A stretch of 64,000 nt of DNA from Acetobacter oeni. Its GTDB lineage: Bacteria; Pseudomonadota; Alphaproteobacteria; Acetobacterales; Acetobacteraceae. Positions 36,573 to 44,065 of the stretch are shown here, piece after piece; the first letter of the stretch is position 1, and each line of letters begins with the position of its first letter. The notes beneath the pieces were generated by a model. The model saw only the letters and a program-made list of their open reading frames with translations, ran no database searches and was not told the origin of the DNA. The DNA lies in the NCBI RefSeq assembly GCF_011516825.1, contig NZ_WOTA01000020.1, positions 22,454-86,453 on the forward strand. The letters run 5' to 3'. Both the position numbers and the translations under genes were made by a program.

Positions 36573-37601
36573 ATGTCCCTGCTCATGACCCGCTCGCCCT
36601 TTCCCGATCCTGAAGCACTCCGTCGCGCCTGCCTTTCCCCGCGTCCTGCCGATGAGGACGCCGCCCGGGCCGTCAGCGAACGGGATGCCCAACTGACCAA
36701 ACCGGCGGGCAGCCTCGGTCGACTTGAAGAGCTTGTCGCCTGGCTGGCACACTGGCAGCACCGCGCGCCACCCACTCTCGAACATGTGCAATGTCTGGTC
36801 TTCGCTGGCAACCATGGTGTCGTGGCGCAGGGGGTGTCCGCGTGGCCAGCCGAAGTAACGGGGTTGATGACCCACAATTTCCGCAACGGTGGTGCCGCCA
36901 TCAACCAGTTGGCCCAAAATGCCCAGGCGCGTCTCGATGTGATCGAACTGGAAGACCTTCGTCCGACAGGCGACTTCACAAAAGAGCCCGCCATGACGCC
37001 GGACACCTTTCTTCGCATCGTCAATACCGGTTTCAGTGCTGTCGATCCGCAGGCTGATCTGGTCTGTCTGGGGGAAATGGGAATTGGCAACACCACCACC
37101 GCTTCGGCGCTGGCCGCCGCTCTGTTCGGCGGCAACACCAGCTGCTGGGTCGGCCCCGGCGCTGGCAGCGACGCGGCAGGTATGGAGCGAAAAATCGCTG
37201 CACTGGGAGCTGGCCTAGCTTACCACTACAGCACCATGGCAGAGCCGCTTGAGATTGCCCGCTGTCTGGGTGGTCATGAACTGGCCGCCATCATGGGCGC
37301 CATCCTCGCAGCGCGGAAACATGGTATTCCCGTGCTGCTGGACGGGTTTGTCTGCACGGCCGCCGCAGCCCCCCTGTTCCGCCTGCATCCGGACGGGCTG
37401 GCCCATTGCCGTATCGCACATTCCTCCGCCGAACCAGGCCATGCCCGACTGGCAGCGGCGCTTGGACAGGCCCCGCTGCTCGATTTCGGGCTCCGACTGG
37501 GCGAAGCCTCTGGCGCGGCACTGGCCGTCCCTTTGCTGCGTGGGGCACTGGCCTGCCACACGGGAATGCACAGCTTTGCCGAGGCCGGCATTGGCATCTG
37601 A
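36573..37601 (+). CDS. cobT: Nicotinate-nucleotide:dimethylbenzimidazole phosphoribosyltransferase
   Basis: The 342-aa enzyme makes alpha-ribazole phosphate from the BluB product. Landmarks are LTKPAGSLGRLEELVAWLAHWQ, VFAGNHGVVAQGVSAWPAEVT, GEMGIGNTTTASALAAALF and VLLDGFVCTAAAAPLF, followed by a C-terminal GLRLGEASGAALAVPLLR segment and HTGMHSFAEAGI. This CobT is not the chelatase subunit of the same name. The frame is open upstream to 36351 antisense to cobU, but ATG 36573 fits the family length. Its end overlaps the probable start of cobS by 11 bp. Confidence 0.93.
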   Translation: MSLLMTRSPFPDPEALRRACLSPRPADEDAARAVSERDAQLTKPAGSLGRLEELVAWLAHWQHRAPPTLEHVQCLVFAGNHGVVAQGVSAWPAEVTGLMTHNFRNGGAAINQLAQNAQARLDVIELEDLRPTGDFTKEPAMTPDTFLRIVNTGFSAVDPQADLVCLGEMGIGNTTTASALAAALFGGNTSCWVGPGAGSDAAGMERKIAALGAGLAYHYSTMAEPLEIARCLGGHELAAIMGAILAARKHGIPVLLDGFVCTAAAAPLFRLHPDGLAHCRIAHSSAEPGHARLAAALGQAPLLDFGLRLGEASGAALAVPLLRGALACHTGMHSFAEAGIGI

Positions 37602-38367
37602 CAACTGCCTCTTCCGCAATCTGGCCGCTGACCTGCTGGCGGCTGCAGGGTTGTTCACGCGCCTGCCGCTCGGCTGGCTGGAAAAACATGCCGGGCCGGT
37701 CTGCCTGAGCCGCTCGGTCTGGCTCTGGCCTTTGATCGGCGCGGCTATCGGAACGTTCACGGCTCTTCTCACGACCGGGGGGCTGTGCATTGGGCTGCCG
37801 CCGTTCATCGCGGCCCTTTGCGGCGTCATGGGACAGTTGCTGCTGACCGGCGGCCTCCATGAAGACGGGCTGGCCGATACGGCAGACGGACTTGGTGGCG
37901 GCAGCACGATGAACAAGCGCCTCGCCATCATGCGCGACAGCCGGATTGGAACCTACGGTGCCCTGGCTCTGTTCACCTGTGTCACTTTGCGCACCGCCTG
38001 TATCGCCGCGCTCGCACCTTATATATTAATTCCTGCAATAGCATTTTCCGGAATGATATCCCGCGCCTCCCTCCTCGTGCTGCTCACCACCACTCCGCCT
38101 GCGCGAAAAGATGGGCTTGCGGCAGCCCTTCTCCCCCTGCCCCGCCTGCCGCTCTGGCTGGCTAGTCTGGTTGCGCTGGGAGCCGGCGTGTTTCTCGTTC
38201 CGTCCGCGACACTGGCCGGCGCCAGCGTGGCCGCCCTGCTCGTTACCCTTGTCATGCGCCGTCTCTTACAACGCACTCTCGGGGGATTTACAGGCGATAC
38301 ACTCGGCGCGACGGTCGTTCTGTCCGAACTGGCTGTTCTGCTGCTTCTGGTTGCGTCACGGGGCTGA
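37591..38367 (+). CDS. cobS: Adenosylcobinamide-GDP ribazoletransferase
   Basis: The protein (about 258 aa) is an inner-membrane enzyme that joins adenosylcobinamide-GDP to alpha-ribazole. Recognisable parts are FTRLPLGW near the start, GGLHEDGLADTADGLGGGSTMNKRLAIMRDSRIGTYGALAL with the metal-binding acidic residues, and FTGDTLGATVVLSELAVLLLL at the end. No ATG lies between the end of cobT and the first conserved residues; TTG 37591 is the best start, overlapping the cobT stop. It is known as CobV in other nomenclature. Its last 80 bp overlap the convergent phosphatase gene. Confidence 0.9.
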   Translation: MASDNCLFRNLAADLLAAAGLFTRLPLGWLEKHAGPVCLSRSVWLWPLIGAAIGTFTALLTTGGLCIGLPPFIAALCGVMGQLLLTGGLHEDGLADTADGLGGGSTMNKRLAIMRDSRIGTYGALALFTCVTLRTACIAALAPYILIPAIAFSGMISRASLLVLLTTTPPARKDGLAAALLPLPRLPLWLASLVALGAGVFLVPSATLAGASVAALLVTLVMRRLLQRTLGGFTGDTLGATVVLSELAVLLLLVASRG

Positions 38368-38887
38368 ACGTCAGAATCTCTCCCGATGGAAGAGCCGGTC
38401 GTGAGAGGTCTGGCGCGCGCCCTTCGACAAGTGATTGAAGGACACGCAGAGGACCGCCATGCGACAAGATCGCACAGGTCTCTTCCGATGGCAGATCAGC
38501 ATGAAATGCCGTGACCCGTTCGCACAATACCCGGCCGCTTTCGCCCTCTGGAGGAGCAAAATCCATCAGGTCTGCTGCCCACCGATCCAGTTCCGCACGC
38601 GGCATATCGTTCCAGAGCTGTCCTTCCCATGTGCCGAAATCAAGTTCGGCCAGACGGGGATCAAGACAGACTGAGATTCCAGCGATTGCCGCACTATATT
38701 CTGCCGGGATACGACAGCGGGAGAGAGGAGACGCATAGAGCCGGGTGACACCGGTCTGACGAAGGGCTCTGATCAGACGTGCGGCAAAATCCTCCCATTT
38801 TTCCGCCAGCGGAACATCGAGATGACCATAACAGATGCCGGGGCGCACTGTGACGGACGGATGTCGGGCGATACAGCAAACAACCAT
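38288..38887 (-). CDS. Histidine phosphatase, probable alpha-ribazole phosphatase
   Basis: The 199-aa protein has an intact phosphoglycerate-mutase-type active site: RHP at residues 8-10, YASPLSRCRIPAEY with the second arginine, LAELDFGTWEGQLWNDMP, EGESGRVLCERV and ILSHGGPLRVL with the second histidine. The pattern GICYGHLDVPL and its position after cobS point to alpha-ribazole-5'-phosphate phosphatase (CobC of enterobacteria). The start at 38887 is chosen because relatives begin just before RHP; the frame is open to 38974. It overlaps cobS tail to tail by 80 bp. Confidence 0.82.
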   Translation of the reverse strand: MVVCCIARHPSVTVRPGICYGHLDVPLAEKWEDFAARLIRALRQTGVTRLYASPLSRCRIPAEYSAAIAGISVCLDPRLAELDFGTWEGQLWNDMPRAELDRWAADLMDFAPPEGESGRVLCERVTAFHADLPSEETCAILSHGGPLRVLQSLVEGRAPDLSRPALPSGEILTFSPVTQPEAAEQPVRTERPSRRVYRL

Positions 38888-39044
38888 TAATTCACGTGTC
38901 CGATGGCAGGAATCCGCCCTTTCGTACCAAATAGCAGCATGATGCGGAAGGCAAAGAAAGTAATCGGTGATCAAGGGAGCTTGTCATAGAGAAACAATTG
39001 GGTTCAAAACCTGTTAACCCGTTGAATTAAGCGCAATGAGTAAT

Positions 39045-39720
39045 TCACAGGCTGGTAAGGAGAAAAGCCAGTGAGTGAAGTGTTTTTGCTGTCTCAGCAT
39101 TAAAGTTTGCAGGGATCCATCGTGAATGGATGACGGCTACTGCGAGATAGATCCTTGTGCTGAAGTTTTTGTCGGCGCGCATGGCGACACGCCTGAACTC
39201 CCTGAGCTTGCGAAAGAAGTTCTCGATCAGGTGGTGCCATGTATACATTTCCCGATCCAACGCGAGTGGCTGACGCCGCCTCGGGTGTTAGGAAATAACG
39301 ACTTTAGCGCTGTATTCGTTGAGATCGGCAATGAGAACATTGCTGTCAAATGCCTTGTCCGCAATGAAGGCGTCGAACGTCATCCCTTCAATCAGAGGAG
39401 ACACCTCGACACTATCATGGCGCTGTCCCGGCATCAGGCGAAAGTGTCCCAGATTGTCCAGAACATCTGTCAATGCGAGAATCTTCGTCGTCATGCCGCC
39501 TCTCGAGCGCCCAAGGGCCTGGCTCTGAGCCCCCTTTTGCGCCCAGGCCGTGGCGATGAACCTTTACAATCGTCGCATCGGCCATCGCATATTCCATATC
39601 GGGCTCACCGGACAGGGCATCAAAAATCCGTCTGAAAACATCGGCATTACGCCACTCGCTGAAGCGACGGTAGACTTGTGACGGTTTTGTGCTGGTCTGG
39701 GGTCTTGTTATGCCACCCGA
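39045..39720 (-). pseudogene. IS5-family transposase remnant
   Basis: Pieces in successive minus-strand frames rebuild the last two thirds of an IS5-type DDE transposase: SQVYRRFSEWRNADVFRRIFDALSGEPDMEYAMADATIVKVHRHGLGAKGG (to about 39520), MTTKILALTDVLDNLGHFRLMPGQRHDSVEVSPLI with FIADKAFDSN (39288-39494), and YTWHHLIENFFRKLREFRRVAMRADK (39130-39260). The first frame change may be the normal programmed shift. A second break occurs near 39288, and the N-terminal region is missing and replaced by unrelated sequence. No clear inverted repeats were found. Confidence 0.7.
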
Positions 39721-39935
39721 GCTTCGAAGGCGAGAGGACTGATGCTGCCATGCCCAGGCTTGCACCCGCAACTCTTCTGAAGAAGCCGTTGCCGTTACAC
39801 GAAGCCTCGTCACGATCGCAAATGTCCCTTCAAGGGCGGATAATTTTTGAGGTAGACACTGCAGAAAAGATAGTTCTGATCATATCCGGATTACTCTTTC
39901 GTAAGCTGGCCGGACCTCCAATAACGTCCAACATA

Positions 39936-41207
39936 TTATGAACTTTTCGTTTGTTGTTTCAAAATCATGTTTACTTCGCGCTCCCGGATAACTCCCTGTC
40001 GCCAGACCTCGCCCGGCTGAACTCCGTTCAGTCGCCAATCGCCCAGTTCCCTCGCACGCTGCACGGCGGGATTATGCGATGCCAGCACACGTGCATTCCG
40101 CCAGTGCCGATCAAGTTTAAGCTTCTCACTCGTCGCTGAAGCCCCTCCCACTTCGAAAAGCGATGTCGCGGCCTCAAGCACCAGAGGCAGCAGCACCTGC
40201 TGGGCATGGTAAGCTTCCAGTTCTGCCTGAAATGACAGTTCCTCATCATCTTCGCCCGCTTCGCGCAGCGCCGCGGCCCGGTCCAGCGTCTGCGCGACCC
40301 GGCCCACCAACGCTTCTGAAGCAAAGGCAAGACTCGACAGACGACCGACAATACCCTGCACCAGCGGATCATGACGGGGGCTTGTTTTCCCCGGGACCCC
40401 GAATGTCCGGCTTCGAGGCTGAACAAAATCGACCGTGTCGCGCAAAATCGCACGAGCAATCCCCGCAAGCGTTGCAAGATGAAATGTCTGATAATATGCG
40501 AGTAGAAAACGATTGATTGGAAAATCGTCTCCTGTGTTACGGTGATAGATCTGCCACTCCTGAACAGGCACATCCTCAAACACGGTCGTTCCGCTACCCG
40601 TTAGCCTCTGCCCGAAACCGTCCCAGTCATCAATGCGTGTTACGCCAGAAGCATTGACCGGAACAGCGACCCTGACCCGGTCATCGCCGTCCATCGCAAT
40701 AACGGCAATCCAGTCAGCATAAAGCGATCCGGTCGAATAATATTTCCGTCCGTTCAGGCTCCAGCCACCATCAGTCCGCGTCAGATTCGTTTCCGTCGAT
40801 GTGCTGGCCGACAGTTCTGCCATTGCCGCTCCAAAAAGCGCGCCTTCCGCAATCCGTTCCAGCCAGCTGGCCGAAAGCGGATCATCGGATTTCCTCACTC
40901 TTTGCCGCTCCTCCTCAACAAACGCGAAGTGTGCCCGTATAATCTGTGGAATATTGGAATCAGCTGCGGCGAGACTGACGAGCAGGGAAACTGTTTCAGG
41001 AATCGAAAGTCCCGCGCCACCCTGCTCCTGTGGCACCCGAAGTTTCAGAAAACCGGTCTCGCGCAACCATTTTACCGGCTCAAAAGCAAGCGTCCGGCTT
41101 CGTTCGCGCTCAACGGCCCCTTCCTCTATGCGCTGAAAAACCTCCTGAAACCGTTTTTCGACATCCGAACCCACTTGCCCGATATCCGCTGCTGAACAGG
41201 CGCTCAT
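39936..41207 (-). CDS. DszC/SfnB-like flavin monooxygenase of the acyl-CoA dehydrogenase fold
   Basis: The protein (about 423 aa) has the three-part acyl-CoA dehydrogenase fold: an N-terminal helical region with GFLKLRVPQEQGGAGLSIPE, a middle beta domain with TRTDGGWSLNGRKYYSTGSLYADWIAVIA and WDGFGQRLTGSGTTVFEDVPV, and a C-terminal helical bundle ending LDRHWRNARVLASHNPAVQRARELGDW. The FGQRxTGSG and WRNAR blocks are typical of DszC (dibenzothiophene) and SfnB (sulfone) enzymes, which use FMNH2 and oxygen rather than acyl-CoA. The start at 41207 has GGGA upstream; 41219 is also open. It is divergent from the next gene and forms part of the sulfur island. Confidence 0.82.
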   Translation of the reverse strand: MSACSAADIGQVGSDVEKRFQEVFQRIEEGAVERERSRTLAFEPVKWLRETGFLKLRVPQEQGGAGLSIPETVSLLVSLAAADSNIPQIIRAHFAFVEEERQRVRKSDDPLSASWLERIAEGALFGAAMAELSASTSTETNLTRTDGGWSLNGRKYYSTGSLYADWIAVIAMDGDDRVRVAVPVNASGVTRIDDWDGFGQRLTGSGTTVFEDVPVQEWQIYHRNTGDDFPINRFLLAYYQTFHLATLAGIARAILRDTVDFVQPRSRTFGVPGKTSPRHDPLVQGIVGRLSSLAFASEALVGRVAQTLDRAAALREAGEDDEELSFQAELEAYHAQQVLLPLVLEAATSLFEVGGASATSEKLKLDRHWRNARVLASHNPAVQRARELGDWRLNGVQPGEVWRQGVIREREVNMILKQQTKSS

Positions 41208-41339
41208 ACATCCCACCATATTACTATTTTATACTGTAATTATTTACTTTCAGCACATTGACTCACGATTAAGAGTGCGTCAATTGTATATCCACAGTTT
41301 GTGGTTATATGTCGTTTTTACAACATTGGAGCGTTGATT

Positions 41340-42569
41340 GTGACCAGAGGCCCGTCAGCGACCGGTGCCGTTTCCGGCGAGACACCGCCTCCGGCACATT
41401 CTGACGATGCGTCAGGCGCAGACATCACCCGGCTGGTCACGCAATTTCTCTCTGTACGAAAGCATTTCGCCGCACGCGCAGCCAGACATGATCGAACAGG
41501 AATCTTTGCTCCGGAAACCGTCCGGGAACTGGCGGATGCGGGCTTCCTGCGCGTGCCGGTCCGCCTTCAGGCTGGTGGTTACGGGGCTTCCTTATCTGTT
41601 GCGCAGAATATCGTCGGGCTTCTCGCACAAAGTGACCCGGTCGCGGCTCTTCTGCTGGTCAATCACTATATGGTGCATGCTTCCATCGCAGCGCGGGACA
41701 ACTGGCCCGAACCGCTTGCCCGGCGGCTCGAAGAACAGGCCGTCAGCAGGCCCGGTCTCATCAATGCTCTTCTGGCCGAACCCGATCTGGGATCGGCCTC
41801 ACAGGGAGGTTCGCCAGGGACGGTGGCCACTGCAACCGGCGATGGCTGGCGTCTGAACGGCCGGAAGGCCTATGTGACCGGTATTCCCGGCTTGTCAGAA
41901 CTCGTTGTCAGGGCGCGCACCGACGAGCCGGAGCCGCGTGTAGGGCTTTTCGTCGTTTCGGCCGGTGCAGACGGCGTTACGACTGTCCCAAACTGGGATC
42001 ATATCGGAATGCGCGCCTCAGCCAGTCATGAAGTCATTCTTCGCGATGTGATCGTCCCTTACGAGGACACGACCACTCTTTTCCACGGCGACGCAAAAGC
42101 GGCATCCGGCTCGGTTCTCATGCACTGGAATTGTGGTCTTCTTGGCGCTCTCTATGATGGTGTTGTCCGGTCAGCCCTTGCCTGGACAATCGATTTTCTG
42201 CGGACACGCATTCCGTCAAACCTAGGGAAACCCCTGGCAACACTACCGTTTATGCAGGACGCAGCCGGACGCGTCAGCCTCACCCTCGCCACAAACAATC
42301 TGCTGCTGCGAGCCTACGCGTCTGACGTTCTCACGGGCAATGCTGTGACGATTTCCTCTGATGCTGCCGTCATCAAGACAGAAGTGGTGGATAAAGCGGC
42401 CGATCTCACGATGCAGCTTCTGGCCATCGCCGGCAATGCCGGTCTCAGTGCTCGTAACACTCTCGAACGATGTCACCGCGATGCGCTGTGCGGAAGAATC
42501 CACGCGCCGCATGCTGAACTCGTCCGCCGTCGTGCAGGGCAGACTGTTCTTTTGACTCCACCGCTCTGA
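41340..42569 (+). CDS. Acyl-CoA dehydrogenase-fold oxidoreductase of the sulfur island
   Basis: The protein (about 409 aa) is a more divergent acyl-CoA dehydrogenase homologue. The N-terminal domain has ELADAGFLRVPVRLQAGGYGASL, the middle domain has TGDGWRLNGRKAYVTGIPGLSELVVRA and WDHIGMRASASHEVILRDVIVP, and a C-terminal helical domain follows. It lacks the FGQRxTGSG block of its two neighbours and has the WxxxGMRASAS form closer to classical dehydrogenases, so it may catalyse a different step (a desaturation or an oxidation). GTG 41340 has GGAG eight bases upstream; the frame is open to 41301. It is followed after 20 bp by the SfnB-like gene. Confidence 0.75.
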   Translation: MTRGPSATGAVSGETPPPAHSDDASGADITRLVTQFLSVRKHFAARAARHDRTGIFAPETVRELADAGFLRVPVRLQAGGYGASLSVAQNIVGLLAQSDPVAALLLVNHYMVHASIAARDNWPEPLARRLEEQAVSRPGLINALLAEPDLGSASQGGSPGTVATATGDGWRLNGRKAYVTGIPGLSELVVRARTDEPEPRVGLFVVSAGADGVTTVPNWDHIGMRASASHEVILRDVIVPYEDTTTLFHGDAKAASGSVLMHWNCGLLGALYDGVVRSALAWTIDFLRTRIPSNLGKPLATLPFMQDAAGRVSLTLATNNLLLRAYASDVLTGNAVTISSDAAVIKTEVVDKAADLTMQLLAIAGNAGLSARNTLERCHRDALCGRIHAPHAELVRRRAGQTVLLTPPL

Positions 42570-42589
42570 AATACAGGAAACATTCATTT

Positions 42590-43837
42590 ATGACCCGTCA
42601 GATTGTCGTGGGAGGCGGTGAAGCCGTGCCCCCTCCTTCATGGCCACGCCAGCCGGCGTCCATCCTCAGGACCGCGGACGAGGCTCTTGATGCCGCAGAT
42701 AAAATCGCATCACTCGCTGCCAGAGACGCCGTCAAACGTGACCGTGAAGACCTCTTCCCGGGCGCTGAACTGGATGCGTTTTCCGCCTCCGGCTTGTGGG
42801 GCATTACTGTGCCGGCAGAATGGGGCGGTGCGGATCTCTCCTATACCGCAACTGGCCGGGTCATCGTGACCATTGCAGCGGTCGATTCCTCTCTCGCACA
42901 GCTCGCACAAAACCATCTGGCAACGATCGCGGCCATCCGCTCGGCTGCGACCGAAGAACAGAAAGCGGATCTTTTCCCTCTCGTTCTGGAAGGCCGTCGT
43001 TTTGGTAACGCTTTTTCTGAACGAGGCACGAAAAATGTCAGCGATCTCAGGACCAGCCTCGTTCCGGCAGGTGATGATGTCGTCCTGAACGGTATCAAAT
43101 ATTATTGCACCGGAGCGCTCGCGGCAGACCTGATCCAGATTGTCGCTATTGATCAGAACGGCCTTTCCCAACTGGCGATTGCGGACCGGAATTCACCGGG
43201 TCTGACCGTTTTCAACGACTGGACGGCGTTTGGCCAGCGCGGCACCGGCAGTGGCAAAGTCCTCATCGAAGATGTCCGGGTTCCGGTCAGTCGTGTTATT
43301 CCCGTCTGGAAATCCTATGTTCCGGAGAAACCATTTCCGGACAGCGCTATTTCGCAATTCATCCAGGCTGCTATTGATGCAGGCATCGCGCAGGGCGCGT
43401 TACGGGAAACGGAACAGTTCATTCGTACACGCACACGACCCTGGGTTGATAGCGGCCTCGAAAAAGCGACGGAGGACCCATACCTTATTCAGATCATTGG
43501 CAGTCTGCATGTCAGGCTGAGCGCGGCGCTGGCTCTGCTTGACAACGCCGGAAGGATTATCGACGCTGCCATACGGGATCCCACGCCAGCGACTGTTTCC
43601 CAGGCACAGATCGCCGTTGCAAAAGCCAAGATTCTGACAACGGAACTCGCGATTGACGCAGCAGATCGTCTGTTCGAACTCGCCGGTACGGCTGCAACAG
43701 ATCGAAGCCTTGGCCTGGATCGCTACTGGCGAAATGCACGAACGCATACACTTCATGACCCGGTGCGATGGAAATACGCGATTATCGGAGAGTATTACCT
43801 TAACGATCATCTTCCTCCGCTTCATCCCTGGAGTTGA
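42590..43837 (+). CDS. SfnB-family sulfur acquisition oxidoreductase
   Basis: The 415-aa protein has the DszC/SfnB layout: GLWGITVPAEWGGADLSYTATGRVIVTIAAVDSSLAQLAQNH, then LNGIKYYCTGALAADLIQIVA, WTAFGQRGTGSGKVLIEDVRVP, and a C-terminal LDRYWRNARTHTLHDPVRWKYAIIGEYYLN. Enzymes of this family hydroxylate small sulfones or related organosulfur compounds with reduced flavin. The likely flavin source is the reductase at 54808. ATG 42590 has AGGAAA a few bases upstream. Its end is followed by 228 bp and then the TonB-dependent receptor. Confidence 0.85.
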   Translation: MTRQIVVGGGEAVPPPSWPRQPASILRTADEALDAADKIASLAARDAVKRDREDLFPGAELDAFSASGLWGITVPAEWGGADLSYTATGRVIVTIAAVDSSLAQLAQNHLATIAAIRSAATEEQKADLFPLVLEGRRFGNAFSERGTKNVSDLRTSLVPAGDDVVLNGIKYYCTGALAADLIQIVAIDQNGLSQLAIADRNSPGLTVFNDWTAFGQRGTGSGKVLIEDVRVPVSRVIPVWKSYVPEKPFPDSAISQFIQAAIDAGIAQGALRETEQFIRTRTRPWVDSGLEKATEDPYLIQIIGSLHVRLSAALALLDNAGRIIDAAIRDPTPATVSQAQIAVAKAKILTTELAIDAADRLFELAGTAATDRSLGLDRYWRNARTHTLHDPVRWKYAIIGEYYLNDHLPPLHPWS

Positions 43838-43960
43838 AAATATTTCCTTGATTATGGAATTTTCGGCAGGCTCCCTCTTCCTCATAAGATGGGAGCGGGA
43901 TTGCCGGCGATGGTCAGTTGCGGCGTGGAGCATCGGTTAACCATCACTTATATTCACTAC

Positions 43961-43995
43961 ACAACCTCGTTGTATGTTGCTTATGTACAACATAC
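43961..43995. promoter_or_regulatory. Overlapping palindromes upstream of the first TonB-dependent receptor
   Basis: ACAACCTCGTTGT (43961-43973) is a palindrome with a 3-bp centre. It overlaps an 8-bp inverted repeat, GTATGTTG/CAACATAC (43972-43979 and 43988-43995) with an 8-bp spacer. They share the CAAC/GTTG half-site, as expected for cooperative regulator binding, and lie 70-105 bp before the receptor start in AT-rich DNA. The regulator is unknown. Confidence 0.4.
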
Positions 43996-44065
43996 CGTAG
44001 TTAATGTATAAAAAGTTATTTAGCGCATACTCATCGCTTATATTTCCATATAACTACATATTGTC

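Noticed and set aside
38888..39044. A tRNA or small RNA gene between the phosphatase and the IS remnant
   Set aside because: No cloverleaf, TTCRA loop or CCA-adjacent stem could be found on either strand.
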